A stretch of 64,000 nt of DNA from Agelas oroides (taxonomy: Eukaryota > Porifera > Demospongiae > Agelasida > Agelasidae): positions 4,467,928 to 4,531,927 of the forward strand of contig OX422185.1 in the NCBI GenBank assembly GCA_949130485.1, written 5' to 3'. The translations under genes and the position numbers were made by a program. This document shows, piece after piece, positions 10,473 through 24,300 of the stretch. Under the pieces are notes generated by a model that was not told where the DNA came from, made no database searches, and saw only the letters and a list, made by a program, of their open reading frames with translations. Each line of letters begins with the position of its first letter. The first letter of the stretch is position 1.

Positions 10473-13400
10473 ATGACCTTCGAACTCAGCTCAAAGATGG
10501 CTGTGGACAGATCGCGTTTACGCCTTTATAGGATCATCAGCAACGAAGATCTTGCCAGGATAGGGAGAAAACTGACTAGCTGGACAACCGTAACTCCTTA
10601 CCTCGGCCTCAGCGAAGCTCAACACGAGGCTATCAAGAACGACTTCAGACTCACAGAAGAGCAGAGGTTAGACTTAGTTAATAGTTACGTAAATTTATTG
10701 TATTGATAGTCCATATTTCTTCCAGGTATGAAACATTGTTACAGTGGCAGAAAAATAATCCAGGGGCTACTTTCAGTGATTTAGTTGAGGCCTTTCACCG
10801 AGCTGAGCGACCTGACATGGTTGATGTAACTTGCCAGGTGGCTGAAGACAGTAGTGATAGCCCACTTCTGGTTCCACGACGTACAGTTCGAGCTTATTGG
10901 AGTAAGTTTCAAAAAATATTTGTACAATAGTTTTGTTTATTAGGCAAAGTAGATTTATTGTTTCACATCAGCACCCACTTCATTTGAAATCTGCTGCCTA
11001 AACTGTCATTATCGTCTTCCAAACCACGACCCGCCCAGCTAGGGCAGCACTAAACTCTAGGTTCTGTGAGTATCTTAGGGTCCAGTTTAATAATAATAAT
11101 AATAATAATAATAACTGCATACCTGCACCAGAAGTAAATTTCAGCTGACCAGAAACATACATTTATATATTAGGATGGCCTAAAAAACCTTGGACACAAT
11201 CTAAGCACTACTAGACACAGTTTGTGCCTTTGTTTTAAGACGTAATAGCTTGAATGAACCCCCTGGAACACGCAGTTTATGCTACTCAGCAGAGGCTGTA
11301 CATTTAGAATAGCCCATTGTGTTGTGTGTGTGCTAGTTACATGACAATTTTTCAGCATGATTTAACCTCTTCTATGTGATAATTTAGGCTTGCTTTCTTT
11401 TCTCCTTCAGAGAAACACGCTGTAGTATTATTGGTACTTGTGTTTCTAGTCGGCTGTGCTTTTATCAACGTGCATTGGATGTCTAGGAGTAGTGATCTCC
11501 AGATCTTTGAAGGGAGCAGTCGAAGCAGGAAGGGGGAGCACAACTTGCCTTCTTTCAATTCTCCGTTTGTTGGGCGAGAGGCAAATGTATCCAAAATCAC
11601 CAATATGCTGTTGACTGACCCTTTTGTCCGGGCAGTTCATATCACCGGTGCTCCTGCGATTGGTAAAACACGTCTAGCTGTGCAAGTTGGTTTTAACCTA
11701 GTAGAACATGGTGTGGATGTACATTACGTACATGTTACTGAGCAGTGGCTCTGGGTGCAGCCCAACAAACCTTCACCAGGTCCAAGTGATAGTTCCAAGA
11801 GTGAGAAAGACACAACAGCACTGATCAAGAGTGGAACATTCGATTTGATCGTAATGGGTTACTTGTGGTTGTTTCCGAAAGAAAGAATAAAGGATGTACT
11901 ACCGTCTGCATCTGACCTAATTGAGTGGGTGGAAGACTTGAAAGTCCCCACTGTTGTAATTCTGGATAACTGTGATGATGTGCTGGAGGGCCACCTTCAG
12001 GATGATCTGTTTGATCTGATTCAAAAGCTTCGCAATGCCTCCAACTTAGTCAAAACCATATCAACAAGCCGTGTCCACTTTACTCCCACTGGGATAAAAC
12101 ACTTTCCGTTAGGTGCTCTGGATGTGGTCAGCTCCACAGATCTCTTGCAGCGTGAGTGTGAAAATATCAAGAATGAAGAGGCAAGACAAATTGCTGGGCT
12201 AGTTGGTTGCAATCCCTTAGGTCTAAGGTTAGCGGCTGGTCTTGCTTGTGTCATGCCAGTACAAGCATTAATAAGTGAACTGGAGGATGACTCAATAAAA
12301 ACTCTGAGTTGTGAATCAATTCCATCTCAAGAGAAAATGGACTCCCTCATTGAAACCTCCATTAACCGTCTTGAACAAGATGTAAAGTTGTGTGCCAAGA
12401 ATATCAGTCTTTTTCCAAGCTCCCTTAGTCAAGAAGCAGGTAAACGCGTTCTTAGTGGATTAGGTATTCAAGATATTACAAGCTGTTTCAACAAACTTGT
12501 TCACCGATCACTGCTGGAGTGGTATTACATTGACAGTGATTCACGGTATATATACCATCAGTTGATAAAGGATTTCCTTAAGCCTATGAGCTACCATGAT
12601 TACTACAAAGGTGACTCGGGGTTTTGTGTACACTATGTCAGTTACTACACATGGCGTGTTATGAATCTAATAGAGGATTGTACAATTGAGTTCACTAAAT
12701 ATTGTAAGCACTGGTTTAGGAGTGAAGATCAGAATGTAAGGCATGTGCTGGATGCAATTTCCTACTGTCCATTGCACAAGAAGGTTGAAACACTACTTCA
12801 GTGGAGAGGGATACTTACAAGTCCAATATTTTGGGAATTTTATGATGAAGAAACAGTGGCTGGACTTATTCACAAAGGATTACAACTCATTTTAAAACTT
12901 TATGACAGTAATGGTGTGGATGCCTTGAAATCTTATGGAAGAGACCTCAACACTACTTTTAGTATCCTTTCAAAGCAGGCAATTGAGTGGAACAGAGCAA
13001 AGTTCACATACTTGCGACAGCAAAGAAATTCCTTTTCATATTTCCAAAGACCGGCAATTGTTAGAGAATTGATCAATCTATGTGTTGTTGAATGTCAAAC
13101 GTACTGCACGGAGTCAGAAGAAAACAGCATCCCTACTATCTTTTTCCATTTATGTCGGCTCAGTTGTGACAGAGACTGTCGATATTACATCACAGAAATG
13201 TGTCTGGTAGCACTCTTCACCTCACTACTTTTACCACATGTTGTACAAATCTTAAAACTACCCAAGACCAGGTATAGGTGGTTGAATTCAATTGTGCTGC
13301 ATGTGTCGGCATATGCTGTATCACTCATGGCATCAAACACACCAGCACACTATCTTGCTAAGCTGGTTCAGTTGTGCACCTCATATGTACTACCACTGAT

Positions 13401-13788
13401 TCAGAATAGAGTTAGTGTCTCCACTGCCTTTGATTCACTGTACTTACTTAATACTCTGATGGAACTCATGATGGTATTAATGTCTGCTTCAGCTAGTCTT
13501 AGGTTTGGTGGCTTGAAATCTTTTCTGTTCTTCCCAGTTTCAATTCTGTTCCTCTACTATCTGAGTGACCATATCTCACTACCATTCACTGTGAGAGTTA
13601 TCACTGTGCTCTACATTTGGTTTGTCAGTGCAAGGTCGGTAACCTTTCTCAAGTTGTCTGTACTGCTTCTTGTACTGGCTGGGCAGGAGCTGGTCTTGAC
13701 AGAGTGTCCATACTTGTCTGACTCGAGCGTTTGGAATATGAAAAGTTGCCAACATCATGCAGTAATAAGTTCATATACTACAGTGTAG
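10473..13788 (+). CDS. Gene A: Death - TM - NB-ARC receptor-like protein
   Basis: Three exons fit in phase: 10473-10666, 10726-10901 and 11411-13788, giving 915 residues. The 59-bp first intron (cagag^gttaga ... ttccag^g) is needed to join the Death-domain halves smoothly. Residues about 15-115 form a Death domain (DLARIGRKL..., LLQWQKNNPGATFSDLVEAF). Residues about 124-145 are a hydrophobic helix straight after it. A NB-ARC NTPase follows: VGRE entry motif, Walker A GAPAIGKT (residues 203-210), Walker B VVILDNCDD (from 305), STSR sensor-like motif, GLPL-like GCNPLGLRLA, and a winged-helix part with YHQLIKDF. No LRR, WD40 or TPR repeats follow; instead the last third has about five hydrophobic segments (for example CLVALFTSLLLPHVVQIL and VITVLYIWFVSARSVTFL). 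By family it should be a signal-sensing STAND ATPase that recruits Death partners, here probably membrane-bound. Start could also be the Met at 10497, which has a strong context. Confidence 0.88.
10902..11410 (+). other. Intron 2 of gene A
   Basis: Phase-1 intron with donor a^gtaagt and acceptor ctccttcag^ag. It holds an (AAT)n run of about 27 bp near 11090-11115 and nothing else recognisable. Confidence 0.8.
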
Positions 13789-14107
13789 AACAAGAAATTA
13801 TTGTTATATATATACTCTAGAAATTGCTGGAACCACTTGTATGTGAAGTGTACTCTTACCAAGTGTTGCCTAGTTTTATGTGTATACAAGGCTGAACTCT
13901 TTTAGGGTGCATGCATCAGTGCATCATATATCATTCATCGGACACAAGCAGCGCTATCGTCTCTGTTATGTACTGAACTGCTGTTGATATATCAGCATCT
14001 TTGCTTCATAATGATAGTCATCATGCTTTTTTTCTTTCTATGAAACATGCATAATGCAAAGCACAAGAATAGTGAAAGTTCACTAATATGGTACTTGTGC
14101 CTATCAA

Positions 14108-14113
14108 AATAAA
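14108..14113 (+). promoter_or_regulatory. Possible poly(A) signal of gene A
   Basis: First AATAAA after the gene A stop, about 320 bp downstream. It lies next to, and may belong instead to, the LINE fragment on the opposite strand, so the assignment is weak. Confidence 0.25.
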
Positions 14114-14431
14114 CTATGAGGAGTGAATATAGTGCTTAAAAACAGAAAGAGTTGGTGCAGAAGTAATAGCACTAGTTAAGGTGTTCCATAAAGCAGTCAC
14201 ATGTGGGAAAAAAGAATGCTGAAAATGATTAGTAAGAGTACTAAATTGCATGAAAGAATGTGATTGCGAAGTACATGCTGAGGTGAATGGGGTATATACA
14301 ATTACAAGAGGTAGGTTAGGATACACATGAACACCATTAACTATGTTATAAAAGTAACACAGGCTCAAGTGTTTGCGGCGAGTACCAAGATCTGGCAAAT
14401 GAGACTGGTTGAGCAGCTGGCAGTATGGCAT
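14114..14431 (-). pseudogene. LINE reverse-transcriptase C-terminal fragment
   Basis: The minus strand reads 105 residues that match the conserved tail after the RT domain of jockey/CR1/L2-type LINEs: RRKHLSLCYFYNIVNGV, a spaced S.HS motif, and HSFFPHVTALWNTL followed by APTLSVFKHYI. The catalytic RT motifs (FADD) are absent, so this is a 5'-truncated dead copy, as usual for LINEs. It sits between gene A and the broken copy of gene A's 3' end. Confidence 0.85.
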
Positions 14432-14527
14432 ATTCCATGCACTGTTTAAGGCAAACTTTTAAGGCAAACTTCTGCAAGTCTTACTTGTAGTGACTTGGAA
14501 TTCTTGTTTTGTTGCTACTCCTTCACT

Positions 14528-14690
14528 ATCTGACGAGTCACTATAGCTATCACTGTGCTCTGTATTTGGTTTGTCAGTATTAACCTTCTCAAATACTATG
14601 TCTGTACTAGCCAGGCAGGATCGTGTCTTGACAGAGCATGTTCATACTTGTCTGACCAAAAGTTGGACATTGAATTCTCTATGAAAAAAG
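14528..14690 (+). pseudogene. Broken partial copy of gene A 3' end
   Basis: The segment aligns with gene A at about 13600-13745: tatcactgtgctct is followed by atttggtttgtcagt, then accttctcaa, tgtctgtact, a ggcaggagc/ggcaggatc block, tcttgacagag and catacttgtctgac in the same order. Internal deletions remove several short pieces (for example the cttcttgtactggct stretch) and break the reading frame. It is a decayed tandem duplicate of the last exon, now separated from the parent by the LINE fragment. Confidence 0.85.
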
Positions 14691-15371
14691 GTTGCACAAG
14701 AGAGCCACTCCCCCAAATACATAGGCTATGTATTAATTTGTAGCTGGAACAAGGTATTATGCTACGCTCCAGACCTCTCTGTGATTTGCAACGACTTTTC
14801 ATAATTTGTACCTTTGCGGCTTTTATTGCGTGTCCGCGCCGTACCTCGTAAACTCGGAGTCGGCTGGCTATCTGATACATTTTATTCTACTCCAGTATCT
14901 AGCATCTATAGCTTAGCTGCGTTTACACGTAGCAATTCCAGCGCGAAGGGCTAAAAATTATGACAAATATCCTTCCACTGGCGCTGGCGATGTAGCTAGT
15001 ATTCAAGTTCTGGGAACGAGACCAGTTTACAATCCCTGTCTGGGAACGAGACTGTACCATTATTTCAGACCTCCGACGCGGCGAACCTGCGCAGCACCCC
15101 CACGCATATCCGCAGTGTAGGTGCCGTTTATCTTGGACTTCAGTGGTAAGATGGCAGATTTAGTCTATAGATTAGCGTAAAGCAACTTATTATACTGTAA
15201 CTTTTACGCTAACTGTATGCCTATACTGAGTTGTTTCTGGAAAATGAGACTTCTATACCCAGTTTCATTTCGTTAGATGCAGCTATGTTATAATGTTAGT
15301 GTGTATTGCCAAAACCTAAGGAACTGAATTACATCAAAGTAAACTTCTACACGACTATACAGGTTTCTGAT
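14691..15371. other. Intergenic space A-B with gene B leader
   Basis: No coding signal. MITE tips gggaacgagac occur twice near 15010-15050. An acceptor-like atacag^g at about 15362 just before the gene B start suggests the first coding exon of B is preceded by a 5' UTR intron. Confidence 0.5.
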
Positions 15372-18300
15372 ATGTCTGACCCATGGCAGAACAGCTCCTA
15401 CCCACTAGATGGGGACTGCCCTTGCAGTAAACTTCACCAACATCTACAGTCAGATAGTAGTAGTGAAACCAGTGGATATTCTTCTACTAGTGTGAGTGGC
15501 TACAGCAGTTTCAGACCAGAAAGTCGCCGTTCTCTGTCTCGCACAAGGGATTCGCTAGCATTGAGTCATGATGAAGGGAGCACCATCAACATCTTTATCA
15601 ATGTATGTTATGGCATATTGAACTTAAAAGTTAAATTTGCAGGTTTGTACATAAAATTTTGAAGGGCCACTTGACTGTCTATTGACACTCTAAAGCTTCT
15701 ATAGTAAACCAAGGGTATGACACAAACTATAACCATTTTCCATATTGAGCCCTGAATCTAGCCAAGGCTTTAGGCAGATAACAGACTATATTGAGCAGAT
15801 ACAAATAAGCAGGTACAAGCCTCTTCACTGTGAAACCGGCAACAGTCATTTGCCACTGTGATACTGACTCTTGCACTTTCTCCATACAGTATCCTCCTCG
15901 ATTAATGCAGAGTGCATTTGAACTAGAGTGCATTAGCAGACACAGTAAGTTCTGGGGACTGTAATGGTTGATGTCAATAGAGTTAACCACTTCTACACAT
16001 GCCTGTAGCTCTGATGCTGATATAGCAGATCAATATTCACAGTGTGCATGTAATTCTAAATTTGGCAACACAGTACACTCAATGTGTAATATGAGTAGTG
16101 TTCAGATTGCATGAAAACTGTTAACATGCAATGGAATGTGGGAATTGCATGGGGGATGCAACTCTGTTACCATATTATAATATGTGGGATGTCACTCTGT
16201 ATTCATAACACAGTAATTAAAAATAACATATATAGTATATTATGGTATGTGGGATGTAACTCTGTATTCACAACACAGTAATTAAAAACAACATAGCATA
16301 TTATGGTATGGGGGGTGTAACTCTGTACAGTGATCATGGTATATTAATAGAATGTGTAGGAGTGAAACCCTGTATCAGGAGTAAAGGATACAATCATCCT
16401 CAAAATTAATATTTGGCTCTATGAATACTGTTACTGGACGTAGGGGTAAAAATAGTTCACAAACACAAGTGCTTCTGTTATGTAACTTGAATGTCTATGT
16501 TATTCAGCATTTTGTGAGTACTGCTCCTCTTGGCATGCAAGAGTGCATGATGATATCATTTTTAATCATCATACACACTTGTCTAAGGATGCATGTGTCC
16601 AGCAACAGTTGTGCATTGTTCTCTGAAGTCAAGAACTAGTTGTTGTCCTCATTGCCCCTTCCCTGAGTATTCAGAAACATGAGTCCAGATTTAGTAATTT
16701 TGCCGGAAGTGGGGTGTACAAAGTAATTCGTATGCATTTTTTTTGTAATCCACACAACACTCCAGGTGATGTCATTTCACCACGAAATGTGAAACTACTC
16801 AATGAGTTTGCACCTGAACTGGTTGACAGTATGGATGCATTAGCACTGCTACCATACCTAATGCGATATGGATTAGCAAACAGACATGATCAAGAGATCA
16901 TCAGCAATTCCAACAAGACAAGTCTACAACGGAACATGTACATCATTCACAGAGCTCCATTTAAGGATTCAAATGCCTTTGAGCGCTTTGTGAAATGTTT
17001 GGAAGAAGTAGGCAATGAGTTTGCAAGTCAACTGCGTCAAAGGATAAGTAAGTTACTGATTGCTTTACTTCTGCTTTTATTAAGGCAAGCCTGAGCGAGC
17101 CCCACTTTAGCAAATGGAAAGGTGGATCTTCTCTCTTGTAGCCCAGCAAGGCGTATAGTCTCACGGGCCAGACTCTCACATGGGGTATGACTCACGAGAC
17201 TAGCAAAGCCAGTTGGGTGTCTTTGCAGACTATCTATGTCTGTTGTGCATATTCCATATGTATTTTTAAGCGTATATGGACAGCTAGTAAAAATTTTCAC
17301 TCTGCAAGCTACAGTATACTTTCTAGCATGAGCAGTGTGCATGTGGGTGAAAATGGCTACAAGAGACGTTTGGGAGGAGTAGTTGAAGTGTGAGTATCTA
17401 CTGTATGAGGGATGGAAGTTGTGTTGACAAACCTGCTATGCTTACACAACGCAGAAGGCAGCAGATTGTCCGAGTTGAACACCTCACAGTTATGATTTTT
17501 GACACCTCTCCTAATTTTTGTGTAAGAACTATGCCATGACAAGCCAGGCAGTGTGTTCAGAGTCAACAGAGGTCAGCAGGAAGCCAGACTTAATCTAACT
17601 TACAGACATTGTATGATGGTAAATGAGTATGCACTGGTGAAGTCTTAGAAAGCCAAATGTGATGCTCACTCAGGCTCAATATTTTACATTTGCACCAGTA
17701 ATTAAGATTATGATTATCCACTTTGAAATGCTATTCAGTAATGAACCTTTGCCTAAATCACACACATGCGCACGCACATATACATGCTCACACACACACA
17801 AAGCATGCAATGATGACATGGTCACAGCCTCTATTTAGTCACAAATATAATAATTGGCTAAAATATCAAACACTGCATTCTGGACATAGCATCTTATATT
17901 TACCCTCAAAACATTTCCACTCGATGATACTGTGGTACCCTATACATAGGGAGGTCACCCCCGGCCCAACACCAGCTGACACAAGCAGAACCTGGAAGCC
18001 AGCATACAAGTTGCCAGGAGCAGCCAAGCAATTTTTACCCTGGAACAACTGATGATGCAGATTTAGTGGATGAAAGGTTGCTGGATTCCCCAAGCAACGA
18101 GTTGGAAACATTTAGAGAGTATCAAACTTCAGATTCAGAAAAAGAAAGTCCACAGAGTAGTAGGTCAGACCTCACTGAAAGTACACTGATACAAACACAA
18201 CCAAGCACCCTGTCCAGTACATCAGAGCATACTGTGTCTAAGAGCACTTCAATGCTACAACCATATCCTGAACATGATGTTGAGCCTTGCAGCCAGTATG

Positions 18301-21300
18301 CTCACCATTCCATACGGCATCAGTCAAAGACTGTGAGAAGACAAAATGACCAAGAGGCACAGGCAGACCTTACAGAGCATGGAAGTTGCCAGGAGCAGCC
18401 AAGCAACCTTTTCCTTGCAACAACTGATGATGCAGATTTAGTGGATGAAAGGCTGCTGGATTCCCCAAGCAATGAGTTGGAAACATTCAGACAGCATCGA
18501 ACTTCAGACTCAGAGAGAGAAAGTCCACCGAGTAGTAGAACTGAAATTAAACTGATACCAAAACCACCAAGCATCCTGTCCAGTACGTCGGAGCATACTG
18601 TGTCTAAGAGCACTTTATCGTATCCTGAACATGATGTTGGGCCTCGCAGCCAGTATGCTCACCCTCCCATACGGCATCGGTCGAAGCTAACCAGGAATGA
18701 GAAAAGACAAAACGACCAGGAGACACAGGCAGGCTTTTCTCACAGTGATTCCTCTTATGATACATGCAAGGTTTGTGTATTTACTGCTAGTTTGTAGTTA
18801 AAAACATAGGCGTTTCCATCTTCCAGGCTTGGAAGTAGATGTTGTCTAAAATGTGTCCCGCATTAAGAGTTTTGTTTCACTAGCTATTCCATGCTTGTGT
18901 TTTAATTCAGAAGCTCATGCAGAAGAGGCTTTCATGGCTTCAAGAAAGCACAGTTTTTAAAAGTCTCCACGAGGTATGATTATAATGACATCCTGGTTCT
19001 CATAAAGAATTTGACAGCTCCAAATGCCAACTAGTCTGTGGTATGATCAAAGGTGTTCTGAGCAATGAAGTAACTTTAGACTGAGTCTTGCTCTTTCAAT
19101 ATAGAGTAATGTAGTGTGCTATTTTAAGTCTGAAATTTACCACGTTCATTATTCAAATAAAATGCATGCAAATTAAATAATTTGAGTAGGCATGCGTTAA
19201 GTTAGATCCACCTATAAATTCCAGGAATTGAATTTCATGCATTAGATTAGATCATGCGTTGCAATGGATTCAAACGTGAAAATTTTTTGGGTCAAAACAG
19301 AAATGCAAAGAGTTCCTGGCCTTCAGTTCTCAGTCTTGTCCAGAAGTGAGGTTCTTGATAGACAGTAGCAGCTGCAACAAAAAGTCTTTCAAATGCTAAA
19401 GTACACCATTTATGGGATAGCTCTTTCTCCTGGAAATTGTGCTTGACCACTCGATGTCTTGTCACAAAATAAATGGGTATATGGAAAAACAGGAAATGGA
19501 AATGAAATGGAAACTGGAAACTGGAAACGGAACTGGAAACAGAAATGGAAATGTAACCTTTTAGCTGTTGTAGTCTTAGCAAGATTCGCGTGTTGTTGGC
19601 TTTCATTCCTAGGCATCCCAGAAATCTCTCTGGGTGAATGTCTCAAGAGACACTATGTAAGGACCAAGTTTTGTCCAAATCCATGAGGGTCAGGTATTTT
19701 TTGTGCTGATTTGACATAGAATGACCCATACAGTATTTAATTGCTCAGAACAGATTCACACATAGTTCCTCTGACATAAGCTTCAGCATAGAATAGGAAA
19801 TTTGGTGTGAAGCAATGGTCTAATTCATTCGGGCAAAATGTCACACATTTATTTATGAACATTCAGACATTCTGTGTCTTCAATGTAGAAAATTGAATTC
19901 ACTTCGTTGACCAACTGTTATGAACAGAGGAAGTTGCTGCATTGGGGTACTCTTTACCAGGTGAGCTATGAACATACGTATACACAATAATTTTGTGCTG
20001 TGTATTTTAGACTCACATCTATGTCTCCACACTCTATCCATGTTATAATTACTATCTATAACTCAATATACGTATATCTACCTTCCAGAGTCCCTTAAAT
20101 GCTCCTTCCAGATTTTCCACAAGTACAATTATTGCGTAGCTTTGTATTGAGCCTGTACCCTAAGAGCCGGAGAATGAGGTTGGTGTTTCAAACTAACTGT
20201 GCATGGTAGTCATCACATGCATGGACTACATTTGCATCACCATAACAGGCTTTATGTACAACTAAACGTCTTTGTAGCTATATCTCATAGCCATCATAGC
20301 CATACAAAATACCATATTGTCACACTACATGCAGCAAGGGAAGGTGCGATTTGTTGTTCTCCTGACTGATTTCCTGCTGGTTCTCAATCTTCTGGAGTCT
20401 TGTGGCCACTCCAGCAGAGCAGCTGAAAAACATCAGTTTGTAGATCAGATGTTCTCAGACAACAAATATACTACCAAAAGGGTATGCTGAGTAATGTTTC
20501 ATATCTAAGAATTGCTGAATGTAAAGAAGTAGCTAATTATAGTATTTCACAATACCAGGTGATTTTACAGAAGCCCACAGGAGCAACCACTTCTATCTCA
20601 TTAGCACACATGTATATCATCCTCAGCATTCTTGAAGAGGTGTACATATGGCTTACTATACAGTCGAGTTGACATTAATTTTTGCACAGTGCAAATGATG
20701 AAACAGGGAAATAGGCAGGGCCAAGGAGCTAATAGATGCAGCCATGCACACTTTAGACTGCTCTACTAACTGTGCCATCCCCACACTGAATCTCTTATTG
20801 TGTGTCTGCACCATTCCTGCGTAGAAACTCTCATTGCATGTTCACGTCATCCTTATACGTAGACATTCTGCCAACTGTCTGATAGTCTGGCAACCATACA
20901 AAGCTACCTCTAATACAATTCATAAAAGCAATATTGCACAATAAGAGAACAGGTGTCCTTTTTGTGTGAATTCCTCCACCTAATAGATATTAACTGTGTA
21001 CACCATGAAACTGAGTGATTGGGTAGCCTGGGATAAAGACTACGATTTTATGTACTTCTGCAGTTGGCAACCTAAGCAGACATCCCTTCTATCCTGTTTT
21101 CTAACATTGCATGCTAAAAGAGGCTAGCTTATCAGCATGCAGCTAAGAATATTAACTGTCAAGTACAGCTTTAAGCCATTATACTTGAAACAAGCCTCTG
21201 TGTAAGAATACAAAGAATGTACTTGCAATGAAAGTGAGCAATGAAAAATTATGATTATAATGTAAGTGTGCAATGAAAGTGAGCAATGAAAAATTATGAT

Positions 21301-24300
21301 TATAATGTAAGTGTGCAATTGAAGAGTTTTGCAATTGAGTGTGCAATTGAGTGTCAGGGTGCTGAGCGGTTGATCTTGTGGGTTTCCATAGTTTAGACAC
21401 CTTAAGGCCTGCATAATCTACTCAATTTTGCCTACATAATTAAATTTAGCCCAACAAAACAATTGTGCTAGATCCACTGTGGTTGCTTGGCAACATGGCA
21501 CATGTACTTTTATAAGAACAATTGGATTAACTCTGCTTCTTGCATTTTATTTAGCCTCTGTTGCTGCATCACTTTGAAGTTCAGAGCCACAACAAGCAAC
21601 ATTGTAAGCCTAATGAAGTTGAACCAAGTGGAAGTATTTAAGCTCATTGGTACGGGCCAAATAAATCTTAGAAGGGAATCCAACACACTATCTTCACCAC
21701 TTTCCCACAGTTATTGATGAATGGTTTTGTTTCTGTGGTAGGAGACCATGACACTAACCAAATATACCGTAGATCGGGAAAATACAGCCAGCTTGGCTTT
21801 CCTGATACCTGGTAGTAGACTAAACGCTAGGAACACTCCAGGTGCTTGTCCATATCGTAACCATCACAGTCATTGTTTTGTGCCACAGTGTTTCACTATT
21901 ACGTTCTTTTTGTAACAGGTTCATTCAGCCTGTATTACAAGCCGAATCGTTTGGACCTGTGCTTTGACGCTCCTTCCAAACAAGCAAGGTGGAACATATT
22001 TTCTGTTATTTTGGCGTACATACTTTTTACCATGAACCTACTAATTCAATTTGTAAGACAAGCATAAACAGAGGTTTGGCTCAACATTATGTCTTATATT
22101 TACAGAGATGTCTGGCTGGAAGCACTTACAGACACAATTAAAAACAGTTGTAGAATGCAAAGAAGACTATGGTTACCCATTGGGAATGAAGGTAAGCTCC
22201 ACTTTATGACAGGCATGCCTTACACATACCCCGGTATATTTCTGACTGTAATTATGCACACTGGATCATTTTTCAGGTGTCGAAAGATTCAGTGGGCGTG
22301 GACAGTGGATCTCACTAACTATTCTGAAGGCCTCCTCCCTGGTTTGGCCAGAAGAACGCATTGACTACTCTAGACGGCTATTTTGCACTGTAATACTGGG
22401 ACGAAATCAGCAATGCAGAACTCAATCTGTGGAAGGAAAGAACAGTGCTTCCTGGAATTTCACAGTGAGTGAATCAGTACAATGTAAAACCTTCCCAAGA
22501 GAAGTCATAGATTATATTGCTATAATGCTAGTGTGGCTACAACCTGGGACCTCTAATTAGCACTTCAGCACAATTTAGCATGACAGAGAAATAATATATT
22601 GGGATGAGTGTGAGTGAGCCCCACACTAGCAAGTTGAGTGGCAGCATTTCTCAGATATGTAAGATATTGTGGGGACGAGTTGTGTCTGTCTCCGCCATAT
22701 GTTGAGCCCTCTCACATTATCGTCTGTGCCGTAGCAATACTTTCAGGGCTCTTCTGGAAGTACTCAGAGTATCCATGTTCACAACGAGTACTAACACAAC
22801 TCTAAACTGAGAATTCTGAATGAAACTTTCAGCTTTTGTAAGACTTCGATGTGTTGGGTGGTTATTGACCATAAATCCTGAGCTACCATGCATTATTACC
22901 TTATAATTACATATCTGAGAAATGCTGCCATTCAACTTGCTAGTGTGGGACTCACTCACATTCATCCCAATTATTTCTCTATCATGCTAAGTTGTGCTGA
23001 AGTGCTAATTAGAAGTCCCAGGTTGTAGCCACACTAGCATTATAGCAATATAGTCAGGGTGCACTCAAAATTAACAAATGAAAAAATTTGCTTTGTTTTC
23101 TTTGGAAGAAACATTAAGTCATTGGCCCCAGCAAATCTACTAGCCTTTGTTAAGAGGTGAAGACCACATACTTGAGCTAGCTGAGGTGGGATAGCTATAT
23201 TGGTATAAATTTAAAATTTAGTGTTTCATATGGCAACACTATGCTTAGAAAAAATATATATATATTGTACATTTACACTAGCTGTTATTGTTTCTTAGGT
23301 TGAGGTACTAAAGAAAAGACAGACCACGAATGTTTGTGTCCTTCAACAAGGCATTATTTCTGTGAAGTCTGTAGACAAACATGTCTTAGCCCAACATGCA
23401 CATTGAATTATGTCCTCCCAAGAGAATAGCGTAGGTGGTCATAGTCTTTCCCCACACAGCTGTACCAGTGTAGGTACACATGCCATCAGAGAATGCAGGA
23501 CATGATATCAAACATAGTGAAAATCAGTATGCTCTGATGACATTCCAGGGGCAAGAACACAACGTACAAGAAGCACTTTATGGGCAAAGTTATGATGAAC
23601 ACATAGGGTATCTAACTGGTCAAAGTTGCTTCTCATGACTCACTTCACATTTTATAGACTTGTAAATTCCAAATGAACACTTAGTCTAGGTGAGTAATGA
23701 AAGTCAATTTTAACTAAGTAGACTGTATCAACTTTGATGTTGAATGCCCTATCATGTCTGTGTCCATTATGTGCTTCTCTTGAAATGTCATTCAGAGCAT
23801 CTAATTACTGTTGCTACTATGCGATTGTTTCCTGGCATGAAGTCATGCAATTATAGCCAAACGTAGTGGAAGGCTTCAAATGTCCAAAATTTAACTCATA
23901 GACAAGCCGACTACTTCACAACCAATGCAGTAATACTACTATGGATTTTAATAATGCAGCACGTACTTTCCAAATTTCTACCACTTGCACAAACATATAG
24001 TTTGAACTCTGGATGTTTGCTACAACTGATACACTGGATATTGTTGTATGGCAAGAAAACATGTACCGGCCAAATGGTGAGATGTTTGTATCCTTTAGAC
24101 ACACTTTGTCGGAAGTTTGTCCTTCTGTTTAGCCCTTACTAGTGAAGTATGGAATGGACTTTTTATGACACTGTATAACTATGCATGTACATTTTGCTAA
24201 AACTCAGAGTTATAGACAGTGGCAACCATTTTTAATGATTGTATTTTATATGTGTAGATTGCTTGGGAGACATCCGTATTCCCATATGGACGATGAATGA

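Noticed and set aside
18320..18613. 97-residue minus-strand frame
   Set aside because: Antisense shadow of the gene B linker exon, open because of biased Ser codons.
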